Shown here piece after piece: positions 12,101 to 22,624 of a stretch of DNA of 64,000 nucleotides. The DNA comes from Lytechinus variegatus (Eukaryota; Echinodermata; Echinoidea; Temnopleuroida; Toxopneustidae), in contig NC_054740.1 in NCBI RefSeq assembly GCF_018143015.1, forward strand, positions 68,488,356 to 68,552,355, written 5' to 3'. The notes under the pieces are model-generated. The model saw nothing but the letters and a program-made list of their open reading frames with translations, was not told the DNA's origin and did not search any database. Every line of letters starts with the position of its first letter. Within the stretch, counting starts at the first letter, position 1. The translations under genes were made by a program, and so were the position numbers.

Positions 12101-15100
12101 GATCATGCATTAAAAAAAAAGTCATAATAAACTTATCTAATCATCTCCTCACGTTTACTATTTCAGGCAGTCTTGATCGACATGGAGGAGGGTGTGGTCA
12201 ATGAGCTTTTGAAGGGCTCCCTCAGGGACGTCTTTGATCACAGGCAGCTGCTCACAGATGTCTCCGGCTGTGGCAATAATTGGTAGGTGCTAAAAGGATA
12301 AAGCTCATATCCTTGATAAGGCATGCTTTCACAGATTGATTTTTTTACTGAAGTTGTTAACATGGATTTAGAGGTAATTTCATCTATGTTGTCTCATAGT
12401 GTACAAATATACCAGGCTTTAAGTAAGTATAGTGGGAATTATTCATCTGAGTTTAGACTGGCATTACTATTTTTCCCGAGGGGCGAAGCCCCAATTGAAA
12501 AAATAGTGATTATGCCAGTACAATCGAGGATGAATAATTCCCTCTATACTTTCGAAATAAAGGCCTGGTATATTTGTTATATATCCTACTTTAATAATTT
12601 ATAGAAATAGATCTTGATAGTCTAGTTCTTGAACTCTTAGATCATCTATTTTTTAATCTGAATCAAACCAGCTGCACTGACTGACCTACTTTTCATTTTC
12701 ATTGTTGCATTAGCATTTTAACTATTTTCTTCCTCACGTCTCTTTCCCTCTCATTTTGATCCCTGTATTTCTCTTTTCCCCTTCATATATCTTCTGTCTT
12801 CTCTCTCCTCTCATGTCTCTTTCCTTCCCTCCAACAGCAGTGACCCGTGAGGCAAAGGTTAGCGATTAATTGTACGCTTGATTATCAGATTGAACGCTTG
12901 AACATTGTAGTCAATGCACTCAGTCATTTATAAATGATTGCTAAGCTATGTGTTACAGACTGATGGGCTCCATAACACAAATTTAGTGAACAATAGACCT
13001 TATGCACTGACGTCATTGCTCCGCCATCTTAGCCATTGACTTGCATGCATTGGTAATCTACAGCTGGAGCATCTCTGATAACTGTTTTTATGTATTCCTA
13101 TATCCTCTGTGCAAGGGCGCTATTGTGCATAAGGTCTATCAACAAATTTGCATCGACCAATCAAGTTCATTGTTGCATGTGTTTCTTGTTCAGTAGACTG
13201 CTCAATATTGTTCATTTCAAAATGTTGTCTTTCTGGTTTCTGCAGGGCTGTGGGTCACAAGTTGTATGGCAGTCAGTACCAGGAGCAGCTAGAGGAGTGT
13301 ATCCGAACAGCAGCAGAATGCTGTGACTGCCTTCAGTGTTTCTTCATCATGCATTCTATGGGAGGAGGTAAGGTGATTGTTCAGAGACACTCATTCTTAC
13401 TGTAATCAGTGGCGGGTGGTGCCCCTGACTCGTGTCTTTCAATCAGAGAATCTTGGTTACGAATCCCATCACGGCATGTTTTCCTTTTCCAGCCAGAAAT
13501 ATTGTTACACTCAATCCAAGTGAAGTGAATCAGTGCCCAGCAGGATTTATTCCTTAAATTCACATCGCTGGAAATGGCAGTTAGGGCTACAGGCAGTAAT
13601 ACTGGTATTGTTCTTCAGAAAAGATTATTTCAAGAAACATGTAGATGTTTCTATATATTATGTCTAATATTGTATTTAGTATTTGGATGGGGGGGGGGTA
13701 GAAGCACTAAATGTGACATTTATTTCTTTATTGCTGTTGACTAAGAGGGGTAGGATATGGTTACCAGAGTCCTACCTCTCTTTTTTTGGTACTCTTCCAT
13801 CTGTTTATTTAAAAGAAATATCTTTTCCTCTTTTTTTATTTACTTTTTAAATCATTGGGGAGAGGCAGTTACCTTCTGCACTGTACCATCTCATACTGTA
13901 AAACAATGAATACAAAGGACCAAGGACTCTCCCTCTGCATGTCGTGTTTTATTAATCTATATGCAACCCTTTGACTATGACAACTACAATGTAGGTGATA
14001 ACTGTACAAAAAGACCTAATGATAAATGAAATTGGAAGACAATTATTCTACCCTACCCTGCTCTTTAACTGTACCCACTGACTCGAGCTAGCCTCCTTTT
14101 ATCTCTCCAACTTGAGCCAGCTTTCTCGCACCTACACAAACTTTTCTCATCTCTCCAACTCGAACCAGTCTTCTCTCATTCATCCAACTACTCCAGCCTC
14201 TCATCTGTCCAACTACTCAAGCTTCTCAACTCTTTCTGGTTTACAGTCGGTTCCGAAAAAATAATCTTCTTTCTCTCGCCTATCCATTTCACTTTTACCT
14301 CTAACCACTTGCCTTACTAGTCCTTTCTAGGACATTCCACATGATGTTCGATAAAACACTTCCATGATTGCCCATGCCACCATGCAAATCAAATATCAGA
14401 ACTTTGGTTGTTGAATGATCTGATCTGTTAATCTCTTGTCTATAGGTACTGGGTCTGGGGTTGGCACAGCAGTCCTCAGCCAACTCCAAGATCTTTATCC
14501 AGATGTTTACAGGTAAATATCCTTCATATAATTTTTCTCTATTTGTTTTAATTGTGACATGCATATTTTTCTGTTGCATCAATAAGTTTTCCCTAAAGAA
14601 AGACATGATAGCTTTGAAAATTCTTGCCATGGAGATCAGTTGATCTAATCCATGATGGAACTCTTACATAATTTGCATCCATGCATTATCTGTAAACTTT
14701 GTTCCACATTTACCTAGATAATATGTGATTGCCAGGTCGTGATACTTCTTGAAAATGTAATGATTTTTTGCACAAAAATCTAAATGTCTACATAGTTTGT
14801 ATCTTGATCACTCCCAGTGAAAGTTTTGTTATTGATCCAGATCCCCCCCCCCCTGATTTTTTCTGTAAATTCTTCCTTCACAGTGAATATTTCAGAGATG
14901 CCCACCATTTCTGCTTCGCACATTTTCCCCCTTTAAATAAGCTGTTCCATTTTGGGCATATTTGGCATATTGTAATATGTTTTTTGTATGTTGTCTTATG
15001 TTTTTTGTAAATTTTCATTGTGGAGTTTGTGGCATAGTTATATTATGTACGATCTGATTTCCATAAATTAAAATTTATGGGGCCTGCAGAATCCTTTATA

Positions 15101-18100
15101 GTGACCTGACACGTACTGTAAATTGTTCTAGCCCCATGTGATGTGTCATCTGACAGCCACAAGATGGCCTTTGTTACAATGAGAGAAATCTTTAAAAGAT
15201 ATACAAATAAAATGAATAAAGAAGAAAAAATTATTAAAAATCATTTTTTTTGTCAAAATACGTTTTTTCCTTCTAAGAATTTTTCATTTGTTAAAAAAGG
15301 CTGGCATCTCTGATATTGCTTTTAACAATTCCCCAAACGACCAATCAGGGCACCATGTAGTACACATAAATCTTGTAGTTCTGCAATTTACCTGGATGGT
15401 TACGAGTTGAAATATCCTGTATTTATTTTAAACAGGTTTGTTACTGCTGTGTACCCAAGCAGCGATGATGATGTCATCACTTCCCCGTACAACAGTGTAC
15501 TGGCCATGAGACAGCTCACGGATTGCGCAGACTGTGTTATGCCTATAGAGAATCAGGTAAGTTTTTATTGCTTTTAGGCCGATGGTCTGGCATGATGGAC
15601 AGAATTTTATGTGAAAGTAAATAAGCATCCTCAAATTCTGTATAATTCAATTTCCCTATGATTTGGCAGGTGCATGTTCCTGTAAAATAATCCATCATCG
15701 CTTCTTCTTTTGCAGGCTCTCTATGACATCTGCCAGAAGGTGTATCAGGCCCAACCACAGGAACAAGGGGGTAAGCGCACCTACCCAGCTGGGTCAGGTC
15801 AGGTCAAAGGTCAAGGCAGCGTGGTGTCGGGGGCAGGCGGTGCAACTAAGGCTGGCCAAGAGAAGCCGTTCGATCACATGAACAATATTGTTGCCAACTT
15901 ACTTCTGAATCTCACCAGGTAGGTCACAGTCCAATAGATACAAACAAGTATTACTAAATTCCATAAGGTTTGCTCGACTACAATGAAAATAAACCTAACA
16001 TTAATTCTAGGCTAGAGACTCCAATTTTTTGTTGTTTAAATGCCAGTTCAGTGTTCTTTGGTGTTCTAAATATCACATTACATTCTCTTTCGTGTTAGGT
16101 AGGAAACATATGATGAAGTGAATGTAAATAGTGGACATTTCAGGTGACTCCATAATTCCATTACTCTTTCTACTATATTGCTCCTGGCTATCAATCTCTC
16201 TTGTAAAATACTCACACCTCACACTCATAATTTCCATCAGTTGCTTAGAAAGTGCATCTATAGCCTTCTCCATGTCTAGTGAGATCGAGGTAGAGACGCG
16301 CTGCGTCAAGAATTCTATTACTGCTTCTTTCACTGTGGTTACTCAGGCCGCCATGACAGGTTTATACAGCAATGTTCCCTTAGCGTTGGGGAAAAGAGTC
16401 ATAATGGATACAAGGAGAAAGATGCCCAGCTTACCCGCTTCCCCCCTTCCCTCCCTGGTCTTCCGCTGCCTTCATCCTGTCTCGTTAGAATGTTAAGGAC
16501 AAGAGCAAAAGTCACTGCTAAAGAGTAATTTATACACTTTCAATCTACAGGAGACTAGTTGACAGTCACGCTGATGTGGGTAATCCACCGTTGTGTTGTG
16601 TTAAACTGCTTTTTGTAACAGAAATTAACACTACTAGCCAGTAACCAGCCTTGGCATTAACAATTGGGTAGGGGTAATACGATTTCCTTTCTTTTCTTGT
16701 TTCTCATTCTTGCAGTTCTTCCAGATTTGAGGGTTCTCTGAATGTGGATCTTAATGAGATCAGTACAAACTTGGTTCCCTTTCCACGCCTGCACTACCTG
16801 GTCACAAGCCAGACACCTCTCTATACGTCAAATAGCCTCAGGATACCTGCAAGAAGGTAAGTTATAGACACCATTCTCATTATACTTTCTAAAACTAGTT
16901 TACTGGAAACCAGTTCAGGAAATCAGTTTGGAAAATTGCTTTACTAGCTTCCCCATTTGACCAGCCGAAAGTGGTCTTTGAAACCACTTCGTGTAAAGTA
17001 GTTTTTTTGCTGTGGGAACGCTCCCTTTGGGGTGACGTGTTTTTACGCAAAATTCAAAAGCGCAGCGTAGATATTCTACACAGAGTGTGTACAGTAACAC
17101 GCTCAAAATGTGTAAAGATCGCTTTCAAGGGAACGGTTGTGTCCTCACGCTACAACCAGTGTAGCAAGGCAAAGCAATCTTGAAAACTACATCACTACCA
17201 AGGCCGCTTCCGCTGTTCTCATTACATGTTAAATAAGTTTCCACTAAACTAATTTCCAGTTAATTAGTTTTAGGGCGGTAATGAGAACAGATTCATAGAT
17301 TCTGGTAGATGTTCAAGTTATGAACAATTTTACTTTACTTTTTGGGTGCTAATCAGTTTCTCAATCATTTAAAAACAGCACAAGGAGGTATCACCAGTTG
17401 TGTTTATTATATGATAATGGGACAATAGTTCATATTAAAGTGAAGGTTAGGATTGCGATATCGATTTTGGTTCAGAATTGGTTCAGAATTAGGATTAAGG
17501 TTGAAGTTAGGATTGACTTTGGGTTTATGTTTTACTATATGTGCAGATTTTCAGTTTGAGAAAGTGTCCAAAGCCAATTGCTTCTCAGCTTATTTCCCTG
17601 GAAAAAATAATGCGAAGGTTTAATGATTGTACTAATTTTTTGTTTTGTTCTGAATGAGATGAAAATTAGGATTACGGTTATAGTTAGCATTGAATTTGGG
17701 GTTTAATGTTTGGCTTAATGTGCAAATTTTCGGTAGGAGCAAATGTCATCAAAACTTGAAACATCCCCTAGGAAGAACCTGGTTTAAAATGACTATTCAA
17801 CAGAAAGTAATAAGAAACTGTCATGAGCAAATAATATCCTGTCATGCAATTGGCTAATAGCAATTTTGTCATAAGGATAATAAGTGTGACAATGAGTTAA
17901 AAATCAAATTCAGAAGTTGCTTGTGAAAATGCCCCTGGTATTTATACACATATTCATCGACTTTTCAAAGAAAATGCAAGATGCATGGTATCTTACTGAA
18001 AATTGTTTTTATGATGTTTAGTGTTGCCAATTTGATTGTATGTTACAGATTAGACCAGATGTTCACTGATGCATTTAGCCGTGAGAATCAACTGCTGAAA

Positions 18101-19759
18101 GCTGATCCAAAGAACAGTATGTACTTGGCATGTGCCCTTATGTGTCGTGGAAATGTACAGGTTTCCGACATACGCCGTAATATTGACAGGTAAATTCCCT
18201 AGTCAATTTATGCAAACACTGAACTGTTCAAGGAAAAATAGTACACTTTATTTATTGACAATAGATAAAGAAGTTAAAAAAAATGATTTAAAAAATGTAT
18301 CATCACACTTATTACTAGGAATACTGGTAAAAATATTCACGAATTAAAAGAAATGATGTTTGAAAAAAAATTCATCTTGTATAAAGCTTATTTATCACAG
18401 AAAAAGTTAGCGGATGTAAATATTAAACAAAATATGTCAATGCAGTTTTTCATGTAAATTAATTGTTTTAGTAATATTCTGGGTACAATCCAGGGGGAAA
18501 ATACATGGGGCTATTGGCTAGTTTCCCGGCCCCCCCTACCAAAAAAAAAGCAGCCTGGAAAACAAAAAAAGCCCCTGAAATTCTTACTGGTTGCAATGTA
18601 AGCTCTAATACATTGTAGAAATCTTGGCTTGTGAACTCACAAGTAGGTCCAAAAAGTTTGATCGTAGTTTTATTCCCCTGTCTAATTTATATCTTTTTAA
18701 GGTTACGACCATCGCTGAATTTCATTCACTGGAACACGGATGGTTGGAAGACTGGTCTGTGTTCTGTGCCTCCCGTGGGTCACCCCTATTCCCTTCTCAC
18801 CATGGCCAACAACACTTGTCTCAAGACAAACTTCTCCGATCTACGAGATAGATTCAATAGACTCTACAAAAGGAAGGTATATATAAATTGCTGCCAATGT
18901 GTTGATGCTTATGTTTGATATTAACAATGTTTTATTGCTCTTTAAAAAGCAATCAACATTTTTGTACATTCAACAACATCTGCATTATTACTTCACATCC
19001 TGAATTATTATTCATTGTAATTTAAGATCATTACAGGCCTTTCATATAAACTACTACAGAGAGACCAATTATTTCAGGAAAATCCAACATATAGGGAGTT
19101 GGATGTTCATCATTGTATAATTATGTAATACCATATTTCCTTCTAGTCCCACATCTATTAAATTCTGTTGTAATTGTTGCTTCTACCACTATGGAGACCT
19201 GTGGCAGTCATTCATGGTTATGATGGATTCCAAGCATACTCCTTCTATGGGGTAGTCTGTTAAGATCAGATTTTTCCATTCTTATTGGAAAATAGCATTA
19301 AAAAGAGACATACCGAAGCTTTTCGACATACACTCATTGGAGTAAAATCGCATGAATGAATAGAGCATGTGGACAAAACAGTAATAGAACTGAAAAAGTC
19401 AGTGGACGCTAAATGACGAGCTGTAATTGGTCGTCAGGGTAAACAAATTAGGCTTAGTAAACAGCTGTGAAGGCAAAACTTCTAAAATAACACAAAGGGT
19501 TTAGGTTCTAGTGTTCATTCATGAGATTTTACTTCGATGAGTGCATGTAAGAAAAAATGCTATTTTATTGATTATTCTCATTCCTTTTTTCAATTCTTTT
19601 TTTTTATAGGCACATATACATCACTACACGAGTGTAGAAGGTATGGACACAGGGGAATTCAAGGAGAGTCTGGAGTCTCTATCATCCCTCATAGAGGAGT
19701 ACCAGAAGCTTGAGACGGCAAAGGCCCAGCCAGTTCCTCGCCTCAACATAGCTACTTGA
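6144..19759 (+). CDS. TUBE1: Epsilon-tubulin, 13 coding exons
   Basis: Epsilon-tubulin is a centriolar/basal-body GTPase-family tubulin needed for stable triplet microtubules. Coding exons: 6144-6153, 6466-6485, 10650-10756, 11098-11164, 12167-12282, 13246-13367, 14446-14512, 15436-15556, 15716-15918, 16716-16856, 18049-18189, 18702-18876, 19610-19759. All have GT/AG borders and matching phases, and the joined frame is 479 codons plus TGA (the human protein is about 475). Visible hallmarks are GQCGNQ at residues 5-10, the tubulin signature GGGTGSG at 146-152, a NNIVANLLLNLT helix near 265-276 and NLVPFPRLHYL at 296-306. Family-diagnostic stretches such as AVLIDMEEGVVNE and CDCLQCFFIMHSMGGG match vertebrate epsilon- rather than alpha-, beta- or gamma-tubulin. 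A Gly/Lys-rich loop at about residues 225-260 lies where epsilon-tubulins vary. The first exon is the weak point: only MVQ precedes the microexon, whereas human has MTQSVVVQ, so the true start could lie in an exon not recognised here. Confidence 0.95.
6466..6485 (+). CDS. TUBE1: TUBE1 20-nt microexon (GQCGNQ)
   Basis: The sequence TTTTTACAG precedes TTGGACAATGTGGAAATCAG, which is followed by GTAAGT. It codes the end of a Val codon plus Gly-Gln-Cys-Gly-Asn-Gln, the nucleotide-binding T1 segment of tubulins. The next exon (10650) resumes with Ile-Gly-Cys-Arg-Phe-Trp-Asp, exactly as expected. Confidence 0.88.
6774..8020 (+). mobile_element. Decayed GTCTCACC-type element, intron 2
   Basis: It starts TTGTCTAACCTGCATAGCA and ends with GGCATTCCACTAG. 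It keeps degenerate internal units such as GACCTAGTTC, CATAAGGGTAATCA, GGTCACATGATCAAGGTCA and GGGTCAATGAACTTTG. It is a more diverged relative of the copy at 9215-10314, interrupted near 7600-7800 by unrelated AT-rich sequence. Non-coding. Confidence 0.6.
8296..8890 (-). mobile_element. MITE, family A, inverted relative to the 5481 copy
   Basis: It begins AAGGTCAAGTCCACCTCAG and ends GGGGTGGACTTGTCCTT, the mirror order of the 5481-6074 copy. The interior shares ATGAAAGAGTCAATGATG, TTCCACGTGTTCAGGGAGG and GATGTGCATATAACTG blocks. With the 5481 copy it forms a widely spaced inverted pair around TUBE1 exons 1-2. Confidence 0.85.
9215..10314 (+). mobile_element. GTCTCACCTGCATAGCA element with internal tandem units
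   Basis: It begins GTCTCACCTGCATAGCAGAG with a GGCGGCGGCGGCG run near 9262 and ends GATCCAGGTGAGACGGCCAG followed by AGGCATTCCACTTG. The interior is five to six units of about 155-190 bp, each with a CATCATAACTT word, GACCTAGTTCATGAAACTTG, CATAAG-GTAATCAAGTAT, CATCCTG and a GGTCACATGACCAAGGTCA/AGGTCA block. Elements of this design are widespread in marine invertebrate genomes. It has no ORF. Confidence 0.85.
9418..10101 (+). promoter_or_regulatory. Series of DR1-like AGGTCA direct repeats
   Basis: Perfect AGGTCAAAGGTCA (two AGGTCA half-sites, 1-nt spacer) occurs at 9418-9430, 9610-9622 and 10089-10101. One-mismatch forms (AGATCAAAGGTCA) occur at 9773-9785 and 9936-9948. DR1 is the classic HNF4/RXR/COUP-TF-type nuclear-receptor site. 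Here the motif is part of the transposon's repeat unit, so regulatory use is only a possibility. Confidence 0.4.
10815..10900 (+). repeat. tRNA-like SINE head, intron 3
   Basis: GTGGCTCAGTGAATAAG resembles a Pol III A box and GGGGTTCGAATCCCACC a B box, spaced as in a tRNA. No complete cloverleaf or 3' end is seen, and a C run follows. It is best read as a SINE head rather than a tRNA gene. Confidence 0.6.
11171..11908 (+). mobile_element. Foldback element, family B (TTAACCCT termini), intron 4
   Basis: It begins TTAACCCTAAAAAGGCTGGG and ends CCCAGTCTATTTAGGGTTAA, giving terminal inverted repeats with G- and C-runs just inside. It shares a CGAAATTTTTTGTGATAAAT-like block, CGCGCAACTTTTGAGACCAA and CGATCGCG...GACGGCCGAGATC with the copy at 20424-21196. 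Non-coding. Confidence 0.8.
12401..12579. mobile_element. Short hairpin MITE, intron 5
   Basis: Left arm ATATACCAGGCTTT...AGTATAGTGGGAATTATTCA is inverted at GAATAATTCCCTCTATACTT...GGCCTGGTATAT. The centre is GAGGGGCGAAGCCCC. Almost the whole 179 bp is self-complementary. Confidence 0.8.
12992..13139. mobile_element. Short MITE with ATAGACCTTATGCA termini, intron 5
   Basis: ATAGACCTTATGCA at the left and TGCATAAGGTCTAT at the right are perfect inverted repeats, 148 bp end to end. The interior contains GCAAGGGCGCTATTG. Non-coding. Confidence 0.8.
13395..13600 (+). repeat. SINE-like repeat just after TUBE1 exon 6
   Basis: A degenerate B-box-like GGTTACGAATCCCATCACGG is followed by GCATGTTTTCC, TTACACTCAATCCAAGTGAA, a GTGAATC-GTGCCCAGCAGG block and ATTTATTCCTTAAA. 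This order resembles tRNA-derived SINE bodies of sea urchins (from memory, not searched). The A box is weak. Confidence 0.5.
16070..16350 (-). pseudogene. LINE ORF1-like remnant in TUBE1 intron 9
   Basis: The minus frame gives a coiled-coil-like stretch (KEAVIEFLTQRVSTSISLD, then MEKAIDALSKQLMEIMSV) ending in DSQEQYSRKSNGIMESPE. The last part resembles the QYSRRNN...GIPE transition between coiled coil and RRM in L1/Tx1-type ORF1 proteins. It is only about 85 codons, antisense to TUBE1, with nothing recognisable on either side. A chance match is possible. Confidence 0.45.
16870..17290. mobile_element. MITE with CATTCTCATTA termini, intron 10
   Basis: Left CATTCTCATTATACTTTCTA...AACTAGTTTACTGGAAACCA matches, inverted, AATTTCCAGTTAATTAGTTT...GCGGTAATGAGAACAG at the right end. 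It is about 420 bp and lies just after exon 10. Confidence 0.75.
19288..19566. mobile_element. MITE with AAAATAGCAT termini, intron 12
   Basis: AAAATAGCATTAAAAAGAG...ACTCATTGGAGTAAAATCGC, then ATGAATGAA, is mirrored by TTCATTCATGAGATTTTAC...ATGAGTGCATGTAAG, then AATGCTATTTT. It is about 280 bp and ends some 40 bp before the last TUBE1 exon. Confidence 0.8.
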
Positions 19760-20210
19760 GGGAATCAAGTGCTAGGTTCCTTCAAGAAGAGTGCTACTGG
19801 CTGGAAGTGGCAACCCAGGTACTTCACCTCAATCTAGCAACTGGATGGACTTTGAGTGCCAGATCTGCCTAGAGGAGTATTCCTAGCTTGGAGTATCAGG
19901 TTCTTCACTTGGACTTCAAGATTAAGAGCGTTGAGTGGCTGTTTGCATCGCTCAAATGCTTGGTTCTTCAAGTACCTTAGAGGTCGCTGTGCAGTTTTAT
20001 CGCTTCAGCAGGGGATCCTGGTAAGCTTCAAGCAAAGTGGCGTCAAGTTCCTGTTGAAATTCATCGAGCTTGATGGCTGAAGTTTCTTTTCACATTGTAT
20101 CTTGTCTGACTGAATGACTGATCTGCAAAGTTTCCAGTCTGATTCTGACTAGAAGGAGGGTGCTGATATGGAGATACATTTGTTTGTCTTCATCAACAGA
20201 GAAGAATAAA
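19760..20210 (+). terminator. TUBE1: TUBE1 3'UTR with AATAAA signal
   Basis: Non-coding sequence follows the TGA (19757-19759). The first canonical AATAAA is at 20205-20210. A polyadenylation site about 10-30 nt later would fit. No cleavage site can be assigned from sequence alone. Confidence 0.55.
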
Positions 20211-20423
20211 GTAAGGTTTGAAGTGTCATGAAAACATGTAGGTCATCACTTAAGAGGCTTCAGATTTGCATGGTGCATCATAGAGCTGTTTGTAAAGATA
20301 CACACAACCCTGTGACTGATGGCCTGTTCTTGGGTGCCCAATCAGACTCAATCGTTTTTATTTCAATCAGCAGAAGCGTACATCAAACCTTTGTGGAATG
20401 AAATTCTTGTTCACACGCATCTG

Positions 20424-21196
20424 AACCCTATCTAGGCCGGGGGGGGGGCCTCGGAGGCCCCCCCCTCAACGAATTGCGCGATATTTTCGCCGTGCGAAAT
20501 TTTTTGACCGCGCCGCTCGCTGAGTTTTTACTTTCAAGTCTTGCGCAACTTTTGAGACCAATTTCGCGTCACCCGGGTACGTGGTTCTGGAATTACGCAA
20601 CATTATGTAAGTGCATGTCAGACCGAAAATTGCTCAAAAACGTGATTTCGTGTACAAAGTCAATGCAAATTGTGTTTTCAACCAAACTTCATAAATGTAT
20701 GATTATTTTTAGTTTTGCTAGTCTAAATTTATTCATGTTATGATTTTTATGATCACAGAAGAGTCCCCAACAAATTTCATTGAAAAAAACAATGAAAAAC
20801 AAAAGGTCAAAAAACAAAGAAATACATAAGAAATTGCAAAAAACAATATAATACATAAGAAAATGATTTGATATCACAATTTTTTTCATGTATTCTTGCT
20901 AAGGACACCACAAAGAGTTTCTATACCAAAAATTAGTACATTTGGAGCTTTATTTAGGGAGTTAGAGGAAAAAGTATGATTTCGCATACTAATTAGGCAT
21001 AAATTAGCATAATCACTTAATAGCGATTCGCATGAAATAAATTACTATACAATCTTGTAGATTATGTCCTAGGCAACCCGCGTGCCAATTTTCGGCGCGA
21101 TCGCGCGGTCGACGGCCGAGATCTTAGGGGGGGGCCTGGGAGGCCCCCCCCCCCGGCCATAGGAACTCCCAAAATACCCCGGCCTAGATAGGGTTA
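20424..21196 (+). mobile_element. Foldback element, family B, second copy
   Basis: It begins AACCCTATCTAGGCCGGGG and ends GGCCTAGATAGGGTT. It is the same family and orientation as 11171-11908, 773 against 738 bp. G/C-runs inside each end pair with each other (GGGCCTCGGAGGCCC; GGGCCTGGGAGGCCC). It retains the CGATCGCGCGGTCGACGGCC block. Together the two copies bracket TUBE1 exons 5-13. Confidence 0.85.
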
Positions 21197-22012
21197 ATGC
21201 AGAGTTAATAATGTCTTAAATTTGATTGAATTGAAGTCACTCAAATATGTTCAAATAGGGAAATGTTGGGGTATTCATGTAATACAAGATTAGGTTACCA
21301 TTGGTATTTTAAATATTGAACTTCTGGACAGCATTATGAAACACCACCCCATTGCTACAATATGTCTGCTGGAAGAGGCCCAAGTGAAGCCTAAACTTTT
21401 TTCATTAGTTTGCAATATACTTTGTGATGTGTTATGATTTTTATTTTTTTAAACTGCAGGTGATCAGGCAATTTCTGTAATTTTGCTCATAATGAGCATG
21501 GTAGTTTGTCATAAATAATCACATTGGACTTGGTCTTCTGACCAAGATGACCAAAGTAGCAATATAAGTGTATTCAGACCGTTTCAAAACCAAGAATACC
21601 AGGTAATCCTTGATCGAGAAATTTACCATGACCGATTCCAATTAGAAAAGACCAGGGTCCATATTCCATTAATGAGATAAGCATGCTTAAGTAAAAAACA
21701 TTAGAATTTTGTCTTATTTTCTGTCTAAGACGAAGTTCTTAACCAAAACGCGTATTCCATAAAGAATTGGCTAAGAATTTTGTTGTCCATAAAGAAGTTG
21801 GCTAAGAGTTTTTGCCCGACTAAGACAGATTTAGGATGAATGGCATAGTAACTTTTCTTAGGACTGCAGAGTCTGTATTCCATAAATACGACATGGCTAA
21901 GAATTTTGCCCTAACTTTAAGACAGTTGTGAGCTGTCTTAATTGTTGGTTGCCTTATAGCATAAACAGGAAAGATGGCAGCTTCTATCCACCACCCGCAC
22001 CACAACCAGCAT

Positions 22013-22323
22013 GAAATGAGATGGTATTTGACAGACAGACGAGTTCATCCCTTAGATACATATACCAGTGTTGAACTTATCCAATGCTATTGATTCAACA
22101 GGGAAGGTATTCTTTACATTACCAATCTCATCTATGATGACATTGCCCCTAGAGCGAATCAAAACTTTCACATTGAACCCATAGATAAGATATGCACAGC
22201 TTTGCATTTCTATGCCACTGGCTGTTTCCAGCGGACTGATGGTGACACGCTCTCTATCTCTCAACCAGCTGTGTCAAAGATAATCACGCATGTTACCAAA
22301 GCTTTACTGACCAAACTGCTTTA
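22013..22323 (+). pseudogene. HARBI1-like transposase N-terminal fragment
   Basis: The frame reads RWYLTDRRVHPLDTY, then FNREGILYITNLIYDDIAP, then KICTALHFYATGCFQRTDGD and TLSISQPAVSKIITHVTKA. This is the conserved N-terminal region of Harbinger nucleases (RF.R..I..L, ALRFYATG.FQ..VGD...SQ..VS). There is an in-frame TGA at 22091-22093. The frame stops at TAA (22321-22323) before any of the DDE catalytic residues, so it is inactive. Confidence 0.8.
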
Positions 22324-22608
22324 ATTCGTGCATCTGCCAAATTATGTGGAATGGCGGCAAAACATGGACAGAGTTTTTTGGTATCGCTAATTTTGCTGGT
22401 ATTGTTGGCCTTATTTCTGGCACTGATCGCTTGACTGTTGGGTTGGCTGCATTTAGTTTTAGGGCAATTTCGGCCCACGCCTTTTCTTTATCTTGAAAGG
22501 TGATCCTTGAATTGAGTTTGGGTCTCAAGATTTCTTCCCTCTCTCTTTAATATTTTGGATATGAGCGTGATTTTCTCTCCTTCAGCTTTCTTCTTTTTCT
22601 CAGCCTCC
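22304..22608 (-). pseudogene. Myb/SANT-like protein of the Harbinger element, broken
   Basis: The ATG lies near 22608 (MEAEKKKKAEGEKITLISK). A later frame reads ITFQDKEKAWAEIALKLNAA, which resembles the W-containing helix of Myb/SANT-like DNA-binding partners of Harbinger transposases. The two pieces are in different frames, so at least one frameshift has occurred. It is convergent with the transposase fragment. Confidence 0.55.
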
Positions 22609-22624
22609 ATCTTGGTATTTGTTA

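Noticed and set aside
16131-16496. 121-codon plus-strand ORF in TUBE1 intron 9
   Set aside because: It is the antisense reading of the LINE ORF1-like remnant and has no splice link to TUBE1.
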